A stretch of DNA of 17,125 nucleotides. It comes from a bacterium. GTDB lineage: Bacteria > JAJVIF01 > JAGGVT01. Position 1 is the first letter of the stretch. Each line of letters begins with the position of its first letter. Position numbers and translations under genes: made by a program. The notes under the pieces are model-generated. The model did not search any database, was not told the origin of the DNA, and saw nothing but the letters and a program-made list of their open reading frames with translations. The stretch lies in assembly GCA_021157815.1 (NCBI GenBank), contig JAGGVT010000148.1, forward strand, positions 1-17,125, written 5' to 3'. Below, one piece after another: positions 6,876 to 14,164 of the stretch.

Positions 6876-8225
6876 TTAATCTTCGATTTTATACTTCTTT
6901 AATTTTTCCCTGAGCGTCTTACGGTCAATACCCAGCACCTCTGCGGCGCGAGTTTTATTTCCCTTTACATTCTGCAAGACATTTCGAATATATTCCGCCT
7001 GTATTTCAGCGAGTGTCCGGTTGAATCCGGCGCCGCTTAACGCAGAGAAATGCATTAGTGACGGCAGGTCGGCAACATCAATCTGTTCACCCTCGTTCAC
7101 AACTATCAATCGCTGGATAACATTCTCAAGTTCACGAACATTTCCGGGCCAGTGATAGCTGCACAAAGTTTTAATAGCTTTATCAGAAAATTCCATAACA
7201 GGCTTGCCAAATTCATCCGCATATTTTGAGGCAAAATACCTTGTCAACAACAAAATATCGTTTCCCCGTTCCCTGAGAGGTGGGATTGGAATCATAATTA
7301 CATTCAACCGGAAAAAGAGGTCCTCTCGAAAAACACCCTTTTTCACGAGGCCTTGAAGGTCTTTGTTGGTGGCGGCGATAATTCTGACATCCACCTTTCT
7401 GGTACGGGATTCGCCAATCATGTTGACTTCTTTTTCCTGCAGCACCCTAAGCAGTTTGACCTGCATCGCCGTTGTGGTTTCACTAATTTCATCCAGGAAA
7501 ATCGTTCCGCCATCCGCAATCTGGAAGAATCCGGCTCTTGTTTCCGTAGCGCCGGTAAAAGATCCCTTTAAATGCCCAAACAGTTCACTCTCAAGCAAAC
7601 CTTCAGGAATACCGCCGCAATTCACAGGGACAAATTTAGCTGCGGCTCTTGGGCCATTATAATGTATCGCTCTTGCGACCAGTTCCTTTCCGGTTCCACT
7701 CTCACCCATGATAAGGACAGTAGCTGGAATCCCTGCGGTTTTTTTTATGGTTCTCAACACAACCTTCAGAGGTTCGGATTCGCCAATCATGCCATAATTT
7801 TCGACATCCTCGCAAAGGGAGTCATCCGAACACGCCAGTCTCGCACGCTGTTTTTCAAGAGATTTTTCAACCGCGGCATAAAGTTCCTCATCCGTGAACG
7901 GTTTGACAAGGTAATCCTCAGCGCCGGCTTTGACAGCCTCGACAGCGCCTCCGATTGATGGATACCCGGTTATTATAATTACTTCCATCTTCTTGTAATT
8001 TTCTCTGACATGCCTTACAAGGTCAAGACCGCTGACTTTAGGCATCTTGATATCCGTTATCACAAGATCAAAAGTGGATGATTCAAGAATTCGCAGCGCT
8101 TCAGGAACATCAGCGGCAGTATGGATAAGGCAACTTTTGTCCTGAAGATTTCTTTTTATCAACTCGCGAGTATCCTGCACATCATCAACAACAAGAATAT
8201 GTATTTCTTTCTTCTTCAATGCCAT
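6876..8225 (-). CDS. NtrC-family sigma-54-dependent response regulator
   Basis: The 449-residue activator has three domains in the standard order. The receiver domain (about 7-125) has the acidic pair DD14-15, phospho-acceptor Asp58 in DLVITDIKMP, and Lys108. The AAA+ sigma-54 interaction domain (about 145-375) has Walker A GESGTGKE at 174-181, the sigma-54 contact loop as GSFTGA (221-226, usually GAFTGA), Walker B TIFLDEI at 241-247, and GNVREL at 361-366. The Fis-type helix-turn-helix (about 405-446) includes NKTRAAEVLGIDRKTLREKL. Its ATG overlaps the kinase stop codon by 1 nt (TAATG), so the two are coupled and form one pathway. The gene points into the region with two long palindromes and an RpoN promoter, its likely target. 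The gene symbol is withheld because the signal is unknown. Confidence 0.95.
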   Translation of the reverse strand: MALKKKEIHILVVDDVQDTRELIKRNLQDKSCLIHTAADVPEALRILESSTFDLVITDIKMPKVSGLDLVRHVRENYKKMEVIIITGYPSIGGAVEAVKAGAEDYLVKPFTDEELYAAVEKSLEKQRARLACSDDSLCEDVENYGMIGESEPLKVVLRTIKKTAGIPATVLIMGESGTGKELVARAIHYNGPRAAAKFVPVNCGGIPEGLLESELFGHLKGSFTGATETRAGFFQIADGGTIFLDEISETTTAMQVKLLRVLQEKEVNMIGESRTRKVDVRIIAATNKDLQGLVKKGVFREDLFFRLNVIMIPIPPLRERGNDILLLTRYFASKYADEFGKPVMEFSDKAIKTLCSYHWPGNVRELENVIQRLIVVNEGEQIDVADLPSLMHFSALSGAGFNRTLAEIQAEYIRNVLQNVKGNKTRAAEVLGIDRKTLREKLKKYKIED

Positions 8226-9964
8226 TACAATTCATCCTTTTCATCCATGTCGCTTGAAATTGGGATTTTAACCTCAAACCGAGAGCCAACTCCCTCTTCG
8301 CTTGTTACCCTAATATCGCCTCCGTGCGATGTTACTATGCCGTGAACAACCGACAAGCCCAATCCGGTTCCCTGCCCGACATCCTTTGTCGTGAAAAAAG
8401 GATTGAAAATTTGAGGCAGCAATTCTCTGCTGATTCCAGCTCCGGTATCTTCAATAATTAATGATATATTATTTTCATCGAACTCTGTACTAATTATCAG
8501 TTTGCCTTCGCCATACAACGACTGAAGAGCATTTACCACAAGATTTACCAGCACTTGATGAAGCTGAGTCGGGTCTGCCGCGATAACGGGCAGATTGTCT
8601 GCAAGGTTAATTTCCAGTTCAATATTCTCCCTTGCGATTCGGGATTCAATAAAATACAAGCCTTCCCTGACAATTTTATTCAAATCAACCTTGTCTGTTT
8701 TCCCGGGCATCTGTCTTGCGAAGATCAGAAGTCTCTTGACAATCTCTCGCGCATGCAGGGAGGCATTAACAATCCTGTCAATATCCTCCTCCGATTGATT
8801 TGGCAAATCTCCCGCCTTTTTAATCAGCTGGGCAAAACCGAGAATCGAACCAAGAGGTTCATTCAGTTCATGCGCCACACCGGCCGCAAGCTGCCCTATG
8901 GTTGCGAGCCTGTCAGAATGGCGAAGCTGTTCCTGCAGCATTGCTTTGTATTTCGATGTTTCACGCTCTTCGATGATAAGCGATATTTCATGCGCAACTG
9001 TTTCAAGAAGCCTCTCCTCCTCTTTCAAAAACGGATCCGCGACAAATATTGGCTCTTCCTCCCTGTATGCAACTTCAATGAATCCACGATTGGAGTTGCT
9101 TACAACGAGATTCGCATTCCTGGTATATTTTGATGGCGAAAATCCCTTTGTAATGTAACTCTTCTTGTCAAATACTATTCTTGCCATTGCAATGCCGGGA
9201 TATTTCATTGCGGGAGGGAGCAACTCGACAAATGCCTGAAGAAGTTCCTCAAGAGTACGCCCTGGTTGGTTTACAATTTGTGATATCTCATAAAGGCATG
9301 TCAGTTCCTTAACACGTTCCACCATCGCGGCTCGAGTTCTCCTGTAAACCACGACCATGCCCAAAATCCGTGAAATGCCCTCGAAAAATTCAACTTCATT
9401 TTCCGTAAAGTGATATTTTTTCAGGCTCTTAAGTTGAAGTATCCCTTGATTGTTCTCATTAGTTTCAAACGGGATAAGTACAATGGAATTGTATCCCTCG
9501 CCAATATGAAAGCTGATCTGATTGCTTTCATCAGCATCAGGAAAAATAAAAGGATTTTCCGCATCGCCTGTCCAGAAACTGCCGTTGTTAGTAACACCTG
9601 GAAGATTATTATTCAATTGCCGTGCCAGCAAACTTATGCAGAAATTCGGATGATCCAGTTGCATTTCAATATTCATCAAATTATCAATATCACAGCAAAT
9701 CCGCGGCATCAATTCGTAGGTGAATGATTCATCCGGACTGAAAACCGCTTTCCAATAATACTGAGTGACATCCTCCTCAATACAGAATTCAACCACATCA
9801 CACCCGCAGAAATTTTGAATGACTGTTGACACACCCCGCAGGAATTCAATTCGAGTATTATCCTGGCCGGCAAACATAAGAATTCGCTGGGACAGCGCGA
9901 GAAAGTCCTCAACCATTTTATAGCTGGGAACAAGAATGTCTTTTCGTTTCGCTTTGTTATTCAT
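8225..9964 (-). CDS. soluble GAF-domain sensor histidine kinase
   Basis: The 579-residue kinase has no membrane segment or signal peptide, so it senses a cytoplasmic cue. A first GAF-type sensor region spans about 25-205 and contains clustered cysteines (NFCGCDVVEFC at 51-61, CC at 90-91, Cys109). A second GAF-like region lies at about 215-335 (LTCLYEISQIVNQPG). The HisKA domain carries phospho-acceptor His365 in AGVAHELNEPLG. The ATPase domain has the N box around Asn475-Asn478, EDTGAGIS at 505-512 and FFTTKDVGQGTGLGL at 523-537. All catalytic motifs are intact. It phosphorylates the overlapping NtrC-type regulator. SD GAAGGA is 3 nt before ATG 9964. A terminator for the gene before it (10055-10085) implies a separate promoter. 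Cysteines in the sensor could mean redox or metal sensing, but this is inference. Confidence 0.93.
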   Translation of the reverse strand: MNNKAKRKDILVPSYKMVEDFLALSQRILMFAGQDNTRIEFLRGVSTVIQNFCGCDVVEFCIEEDVTQYYWKAVFSPDESFTYELMPRICCDIDNLMNIEMQLDHPNFCISLLARQLNNNLPGVTNNGSFWTGDAENPFIFPDADESNQISFHIGEGYNSIVLIPFETNENNQGILQLKSLKKYHFTENEVEFFEGISRILGMVVVYRRTRAAMVERVKELTCLYEISQIVNQPGRTLEELLQAFVELLPPAMKYPGIAMARIVFDKKSYITKGFSPSKYTRNANLVVSNSNRGFIEVAYREEEPIFVADPFLKEEERLLETVAHEISLIIEERETSKYKAMLQEQLRHSDRLATIGQLAAGVAHELNEPLGSILGFAQLIKKAGDLPNQSEEDIDRIVNASLHAREIVKRLLIFARQMPGKTDKVDLNKIVREGLYFIESRIARENIELEINLADNLPVIAADPTQLHQVLVNLVVNALQSLYGEGKLIISTEFDENNISLIIEDTGAGISRELLPQIFNPFFTTKDVGQGTGLGLSVVHGIVTSHGGDIRVTSEEGVGSRFEVKIPISSDMDEKDEL

Positions 9965-10012
9965 ATTCCTTCAATCAAGACAAGCAGATAAAATGCCAGT
10001 TCATTTTCGATT

Positions 10013-10041
10013 AAATTAACACTATGCTTTAATCAGGTCAA
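10013..10041 (-). promoter_or_regulatory. candidate sigma-70 promoter of the kinase/regulator operon
   Basis: Minus-strand TTGACC (10041-10036), a 17-nt spacer and TAATTT (10018-10013) lie between the upstream terminator and the kinase start, giving a leader of about 40 nt. The -35 is good (5 of 6) but the -10 is weak. Confidence 0.4.
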
Positions 10042-10054
10042 TTGAATTGAGGAG

Positions 10055-10085
10055 AAAAAATAAACCCCGGCCAATCATTCCGGAG
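10055..10085 (-). terminator. rho-independent terminator of the PRC-barrel gene
   Basis: The minus strand reads CTCCGG, a 9-nt loop, then CCGGGG (6 bp with one G-T pair), followed by TTTATTTTTT. It lies 29 nt past the stop at 10115. Confidence 0.6.
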
Positions 10086-10114
10086 CTGAAGAAAAAAACA
10101 AAATTGCGTTTGTT

Positions 10115-10996
10115 CTATCGTCGCATTCTGCTGGACAACGCAAGCTGCATGAAATTGCCGGACTTTTTGGCAAGTATTATCACTTCCTCATCTATCACCT
10201 GGCCTTTTTTGATTATAAGGTTACCGCTGACATCGTAAATATCGCGGTCAGTATGCCTGCCAAGCAGGTATTCATAATGCTTTCTCTGGAAATCCTCGCG
10301 AAGTTTTTGTGATTGCGATTTCGATTTGCCTGCATCCCCACTAATATCGTCAAACAGTCCCAGAGTGTCAAAGGCGTGAAGCGATTTCGGTTTTTCCTTT
10401 TGTGGTATAACATCCTCAGGCTTAATAATCGGCTGTTCGATTTTGTTCCTCTGCGAAATAGCCTCTTCAGGCATCCATGCCCAGGGACGTTTAACAGCCG
10501 GATGAATGTCGGTTTCAATCATCGGGCTTTCATCTATAATCACAAGCCCACGTCCAACGCGTTTGGTTTTTTCCGACGGGATTCTGTAACATTCCTCTTC
10601 GCCCGCGAGAAGGCGATGAATGTAATACTCGCCGATTTTGCCGTTGCTCTCATCGAAAGCGTAATCGAATATCTCGCCGATATATTTCCCTTCGGCGGTC
10701 ATGATATGCTTTTCGATTAAACTTTCCTTCTGTTTGAGAATCAGGCGAACATCAGCGGCATCATGCAGACTCATTATCTGCGTGTTATCTCCAACAATAA
10801 CAGCGTTAAGCCCAAATGATTCAACAGCTTTGAAAGGAAGGACTTTGGGACCCTCGTACCATTCATCATCCTCAAATGTAATTCCAAGTACGCGACCGAG
10901 ATAGGGATCCTCCACCCCTCGGCGAATGCCGCCAAGGACCTCGCCATCCATAAGTGATAAAACTATTAATCCCGGAAGGGATCCAGCACGTTTCAT
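10115..10996 (-). CDS. PRC-barrel domain protein (two PRC-like repeats) of unknown role
   Basis: The 293-residue cytoplasmic protein starts with two PRC-barrel-like segments: about 10-75 (GEVLGGIRR, LGRVLGITFEDD, LPFKAVESFG) and about 90-155 (MTAEGKYIGEIFDYAFDES). The middle 155-230 is polar and proline-rich, probably disordered. The last 50 residues (DRDIYDVSGNLIIKKGQVID) form a small beta-rich module often seen at the end of such proteins. PRC-barrels bind other proteins or RNA (as in RimM and photosynthetic reaction-centre subunit H); no specific partner can be named. ATG 10996 is preferred over a TTG 15 nt earlier because GAGGG lies 8 nt before the ATG and nothing suitable precedes the TTG. 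It lies upstream of the kinase on the same strand, separated by a terminator, so membership in that operon is doubtful. Confidence 0.8.
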   Translation of the reverse strand: MKRAGSLPGLIVLSLMDGEVLGGIRRGVEDPYLGRVLGITFEDDEWYEGPKVLPFKAVESFGLNAVIVGDNTQIMSLHDAADVRLILKQKESLIEKHIMTAEGKYIGEIFDYAFDESNGKIGEYYIHRLLAGEEECYRIPSEKTKRVGRGLVIIDESPMIETDIHPAVKRPWAWMPEEAISQRNKIEQPIIKPEDVIPQKEKPKSLHAFDTLGLFDDISGDAGKSKSQSQKLREDFQRKHYEYLLGRHTDRDIYDVSGNLIIKKGQVIDEEVIILAKKSGNFMQLALSSRMRR

Positions 10997-11171
10997 CCGG
11001 TCAACCCTCAATCGCCATGATTAAAATTAGAGTAATAGTAACAGCATCGTATCAAGTTGTAAACAGCTTACGAAACAATTTTATGAAATTTAATTGAAAT
11101 TGAAGAGATTAAGGGAAATTTAATAATATGTTATGGCATTTGTTATCATGAAATTACAGGAAGGTGGACTT

Positions 11172-11236
11172 TTTCAACAGTGCCAAAGTCTGCAAGCACC
11201 ACGATAAATCGTGGTGTTATTCGATTCATGTTGAAA
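11172..11236. repeat. short foldback sequence
   Basis: Outer arms TTTCAACA/TGTTGAAA (11172-11179, 11229-11236) enclose an inner perfect hairpin CACCACGAT-aa-ATCGTGGTG (11197-11216). The motif GACTTTTTCAAC (11167-11178) also occurs at 6677-6688, so it may be a remnant end of a dispersed element. Confidence 0.55.
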
Positions 11237-11271
11237 CATTCAAATAGACAAATTCGGTTTTAACCTTTTAA

Positions 11272-11505
11272 CGATAACACCATGCTTTAGAGGCTGTCGG
11301 GAAAGATTGCTTTTATCTTATCCCCCCCTTAATCCCCCCGCGAGCGGGGGGAAATATTTTATGCATTTGCATACAAAATATCCGATCTATACACTTGCGA
11401 AGGGAAAAGACAGCATGCTCCCTCCCCGCTCGCGGGGAGGGCTGGGGTGGGGGAGAACTTGTTTGCGATACCTTTTCTGACAAGCTCTTTAGCATGGTGC
11501 TATCG
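11272..11505. repeat. 234-bp MITE-like foldback element
   Basis: The termini are imperfect inverted repeats of about 39 nt (11272-11310 and 11467-11505), both beginning CGATA-CACCATGCT when read inward. Inside lie a second inverted pair of C-rich/G-rich blocks (around 11322-11353 and 11418-11455, both containing CCGCGAGCGGGG or its complement) and a central near-palindrome around ATGCATTTGCAT. The whole sequence can fold into one long hairpin. It has no coding capacity and no clear target-site duplication. Confidence 0.8.
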
Positions 11506-11546
11506 AAGCAGACGATTCAGGATATGCAATAACCCTATTTAAATGA

Positions 11547-11552
11547 TATAAT
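11547..11552 (+). promoter_or_regulatory. candidate -10 box (TATAAT) for the secreted-protein gene
   Basis: A perfect TATAAT lies 60 nt before the start at 11613. The sequence 17 nt upstream (ATGCAA) matches the -35 consensus only at three positions. Confidence 0.35.
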
Positions 11553-11612
11553 TACAGCTCTCGTGGTTCTTTATTCTCCTTTGATTTAGTTATCTTAAGG
11601 AGGTGCAGAGTA

Positions 11613-12353
11613 ATGCCTCGCAAATCGTTTTTTTTGATCTTGTCAGCAATTGTGCTTATGGCGCAGTTCGGAATACATCCCGCATCAGCACAGGAGAATA
11701 GCGAATCACGGAAGATTAAATCTCGCTCTTTGACCGGCTTTTACACAACGCGAATGGATTTCATGTCGGATGATTTAATTCATGGCGTTGTCGTTGAGGA
11801 AACCAAAGAGCGTAAAAAGAAACGCCTTTTGCCATTTTTACTATGGACTGCCGGCGCTTGGATAACTCTTGATTATATAAACGACAAGGCAGGCGGCGGA
11901 TATCAACCTGTCGATGAGGATGAGTTTTTTGCGAATCTTGATTTACGATGCCTTGAACGTATTTCTGACGCAAAGATATCACTGCGGCAACAAAGAGGTC
12001 GCGCGATGCTTGCCGATGTTGTTGCTGTCAACATGCAAACCGCTCTGGATTCACAATCAGGATATCCAAATCATCTCGAACAGAAAATACACTGGCGTGG
12101 AGAATTCCTTGTTGGACGCCTTAACCCGTTATATGTCTCTCTCGCAAATTCTGGTGATAATCAAACCGGTGTCCTTGCAGCCGGTTTGAATAATCTTGCG
12201 GATGGCGAAATCGCGCTTATCGAGCTGTACGATGATAAGATCTGGTACACAATCGAGATTGATAATTCGGATGGAGACAATCTCGGCGTCTTCAGGACAA
12301 CGGTTGATCTTGACATAACAAACATTCATCTTTCGATTGAAATTATAAGGTGA
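11613..12353 (+). CDS. exported protein of unknown function
   Basis: The 246-residue protein has a clear signal peptide (MPRKSFFLILSAIVLMAQFG, cleavage likely after HPASA, about residue 26). A basic stretch ERKKKR is followed by a moderately hydrophobic segment (LLPFLLWTAGAWITLDYI, about 70-87), which may be a membrane-associating helix or a buried core. The rest is mixed alpha/beta with no motif I recognise. A strong SD AAGGAGGTG lies 7 nt before ATG 11613, so it is probably well translated. It is flanked on both sides by foldback repeats (11272-11505, 12388-12557) and is therefore likely monocistronic. It resembles no flagellar protein I can name despite fliR downstream. Confidence 0.8.
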   Translation: MPRKSFFLILSAIVLMAQFGIHPASAQENSESRKIKSRSLTGFYTTRMDFMSDDLIHGVVVEETKERKKKRLLPFLLWTAGAWITLDYINDKAGGGYQPVDEDEFFANLDLRCLERISDAKISLRQQRGRAMLADVVAVNMQTALDSQSGYPNHLEQKIHWRGEFLVGRLNPLYVSLANSGDNQTGVLAAGLNNLADGEIALIELYDDKIWYTIEIDNSDGDNLGVFRTTVDLDITNIHLSIEIIR

Positions 12354-12387
12354 TATTTTTTGGACAGCTGTAGCCCGGTTTCTCATT

Positions 12388-12557
12388 AGGCTGTCTCAGA
12401 ACGTGTAATACTCTGTCATCCTGAGCGAAGCGAAGGATCTATATGTTTCTGTGTTCGTGATTAAATTTTAAGATAGAAATTTACGTTATCGCGAATAGAT
12501 TCTTCGCTACGCTCAGAATGACAATTTTGGCTGTTTCCCTGAATTCTGTGACAGCCT
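12388..12557. repeat. 170-bp MITE-like foldback element
   Basis: The terminal inverted repeats AGGCTGTCTCAGAA (12388-12401) and TTCTGTGACAGCCT (12544-12557) differ at one base. Inside are 29-nt inverted arms (12414-12442 and 12495-12523) carrying TGTCATCCTGAGCGAAGCGA and its near-complement. The spacer is AT-rich, and there is no reading frame. Confidence 0.82.
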
Positions 12558-12581
12558 CCTCATTAACCATGGTATTATGTG

Positions 12582-12626
12582 TATAATTCTCGTGTTTTAC
12601 AACCTCATGAGAAGCCGGTTTATAAT
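12582..12626 (+). promoter_or_regulatory. candidate -10 boxes upstream of fliR
   Basis: Two perfect TATAAT hexamers lie at 12582-12587 and 12621-12626, between the foldback element and the fliR start. Neither has a good -35 at the usual spacing, so which is used, if either, is open. Confidence 0.25.
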
Positions 12627-12657
12627 CAATAAATCTTTTTATGGTGATACGGCATAA

Positions 12658-13446
12658 GTGGACATTCCACTTGATGAAATACTCCTTACAACCTACCTGA
12701 TTCCCTTCATGCTCATTCTAATCAGGATGCTCGGATTCTTCGGTGTCGCGCCCCTGTTCAGCGCATCCGGATTTCCCAATCAGGGAAAAGTATTACTTGC
12801 CGCGTTTTTCGCTTTTATAATCCTATTTCTTCGAGGAAGCGAAATCCCGGCAATTGAACTTGATTTCTGGATGCTGGCAGGATTGGCAATTGGCGAGGCG
12901 GTTATCGGAATGGTGTTTGGTTTTATCGTTGGTTTGATTTTCGCCGCCATGCAGCTTGCCGGATATATCATGGGTTACCAGATGGGCTTCGCTGTGGCAA
13001 ACGTACTTGACCCTGTCAGCGGCGGGCAAAGTTCGGTGCTCGGACAGTTCCTTTTCCTTTTCGGGCTACTGACTTTTTTGAACATAGACGGCCATCACAT
13101 GGTTATCAGCGGAATGGTGGACAGTTTCGATATCATGCCTGTCGGCGCGTTCAGCCTGAATTTCGCTCTTGTTGGCATGATGGCGGGCTTTTTTCAAACA
13201 TACTTCTCCGTGGCAATCAAAATCGCCCTGCCGATACTTGGAATAATAATCATGATTGATGTCAGTTTGGGAATTGTCGCCAGAACGGTCCCGCAGATGA
13301 ATGTGTTTCTAATCGGCATGCCTCTTAAAACGCTCATTGGTCTTTTTACTCTGTATGCCGGTTTTTCGTTCCTTCATAAGCTAATGGAGCATGAGATATA
13401 TTCGATGATCCTTGATTTCTATGAATTTGTCCATGCGATGGTTTGA
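12658..13446 (+). CDS. fliR: flagellar biosynthesis/export protein FliR
   Basis: This 262-residue membrane protein of the FliR/SctT family forms part of the export gate (FliP-FliQ-FliR) of the flagellar type III secretion apparatus in the inner membrane. At least six hydrophobic segments are visible (about 10-30, 38-56, 68-100, 125-145, 168-200, 215-235). Family marks include GFFGVAPLFSASGFP near the start, GLIFAAMQLAGYIMGYQMGF mid-protein and PQMNVFLIGMPLKTLIGL near the C-terminus. Length is normal for FliR. The start is GTG 12658; only a weak GGTGAT lies upstream. It stands apart from other flagellar genes: no fliP, fliQ or flhB is in the window, and the next gene, 24 nt downstream, is a DNA-repair enzyme. 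A virulence-type SctT cannot be fully excluded, but no other type III gene is nearby. Confidence 0.9.
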   Translation: MDIPLDEILLTTYLIPFMLILIRMLGFFGVAPLFSASGFPNQGKVLLAAFFAFIILFLRGSEIPAIELDFWMLAGLAIGEAVIGMVFGFIVGLIFAAMQLAGYIMGYQMGFAVANVLDPVSGGQSSVLGQFLFLFGLLTFLNIDGHHMVISGMVDSFDIMPVGAFSLNFALVGMMAGFFQTYFSVAIKIALPILGIIIMIDVSLGIVARTVPQMNVFLIGMPLKTLIGLFTLYAGFSFLHKLMEHEIYSMILDFYEFVHAMV

Positions 13447-13470
13447 GAAAAATTTCTTTTGGAGAGAACA

Positions 13471-13971
13471 ATGAAACACTACGCGGATGAATTTGAATCT
13501 CCTTTTGGAATGATTACCGTATCGGTAGATGACAATGGCGCGCTTGAGTGGGTTTATGTAAGTCCGTCCGGCAAACCCAATCAGGGCAGAAAAGCGATGG
13601 AGGAATATCTGGGCAGGCTGGATTGGAATAAAAACCGATGCGCACGTGTTGTTAAACATATTAAGGAATACTGCGACCACGAAAGAAAAACCTTTGATTT
13701 CAAACTGTCAGTTCGTGGGACACCATTTCAAATTCGAGTCTGGTCGGAGCTGATGCAAATACCATACGGCACGACAATTAGCTATGGTGAAGAGGCGCGT
13801 CGGATTGGTGATCCCAAAGCCAGTCAAGCGGTGGGACAGGCGAATAATAAAAATCCAATCATGATTGTCATTCCGTGCCACAGGGTAATAACTGCTGGCG
13901 GCAAAGTCGTAGGCAGGGAAACAAGCGTTAACATAAGAGAACTGCTTCTTAAACACGAAGGCGCGCTTTAG
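13471..13971 (+). CDS. methylated-DNA--[protein]-cysteine S-methyltransferase (Ogt/Ada C-terminal type), variant
   Basis: The 166-residue protein belongs to the suicidal O6-alkylguanine-DNA alkyltransferase family, which moves an alkyl group from O6-alkylguanine to its own Cys. The DNA-binding/active-site domain (about 80-166) has GTPFQIRVW, IPYGTTISYGEEA, and PCHRVI with acceptor Cys136. Two positions are unusual. The arginine finger that flips the base (17 residues before the active Cys, Arg128-Cys145 in human MGMT) is Gln119 (PKASQAVGQAN). The loop after the active site lacks the usual GG and aromatic/serine (GRETSVNIREL). Activity or substrate range may therefore differ. ATG 13471 is preferred over a TTG at 13459 because GGAGAG lies 4 nt before the ATG. 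It lies 24 nt after fliR and may be co-transcribed with it. Confidence 0.88.
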   Translation: MKHYADEFESPFGMITVSVDDNGALEWVYVSPSGKPNQGRKAMEEYLGRLDWNKNRCARVVKHIKEYCDHERKTFDFKLSVRGTPFQIRVWSELMQIPYGTTISYGEEARRIGDPKASQAVGQANNKNPIMIVIPCHRVITAGGKVVGRETSVNIRELLLKHEGAL

Positions 13972-14071
13972 CCTGATTCATGTGAAATTAATTCCAAATC
14001 TTTTAATTCCTGAACGAATCACTGGTCTCTCTTAACTTAGTGGGCAGGGTTTGTGATTTCCAGAATGACCC

Positions 14072-14142
14072 AGTTAAAGGTAGAGAAAGTTCTTGACATG
14101 TTAAAGAATGTATGGTAATATTGTCTTAGTTAATGGTAGAGA
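14072..14142 (+). promoter_or_regulatory. strong sigma-70 promoter bracketed by 15-bp direct repeats
   Basis: TTGACA (14093-14098), a 17-nt spacer and TAATAT (14116-14121) form a near-ideal promoter for the transposase fragment and P63C genes. The direct repeats AGTTAAAGGTAGAGA (14072-14086) and AGTTAATGGTAGAGA (14128-14142) differ at one base and flank it at a 56-bp period, as operator pairs do. Confidence 0.65.
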
Positions 14143-14164
14143 TAATTTAGGGCGGGGGGATAAG

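Larger units (their letters stand above)
11012..11612. other. 600-bp divergent intergenic region filled with repeats (no gene)
   Basis: It separates the minus-strand PRC-barrel gene from the plus-strand secreted-protein gene. It holds a short foldback (11172-11236), a long foldback element (11272-11505) and a candidate promoter (11547). The stretch 11012-11160 is AT-rich with no visible structure. A 60-codon minus-strand frame at 11313-11495 lies wholly inside the foldback element and is a by-product of its repeats. Confidence 0.75.

Noticed and set aside
9984-9998. Second possible sigma-54 promoter (TGGCATTTTATCTGCTT) before the kinase gene
   Set aside because: GG and GC spacing fits, but the predicted start near 9972 would leave a leader of about 8 nt and cut into the ribosome site; a sigma-70-like promoter fits better.
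11313-11495. 60-codon minus-strand frame rich in Pro, Arg and Gly
   Set aside because: It lies entirely inside the foldback element; its composition comes from the G/C-rich repeat blocks and it has no ribosome site.
11272-11505. Target-site duplications flanking the foldback element
   Set aside because: Flanks (TTTTAA left, AAGCAG right) do not match, so transposition cannot be shown from this copy.
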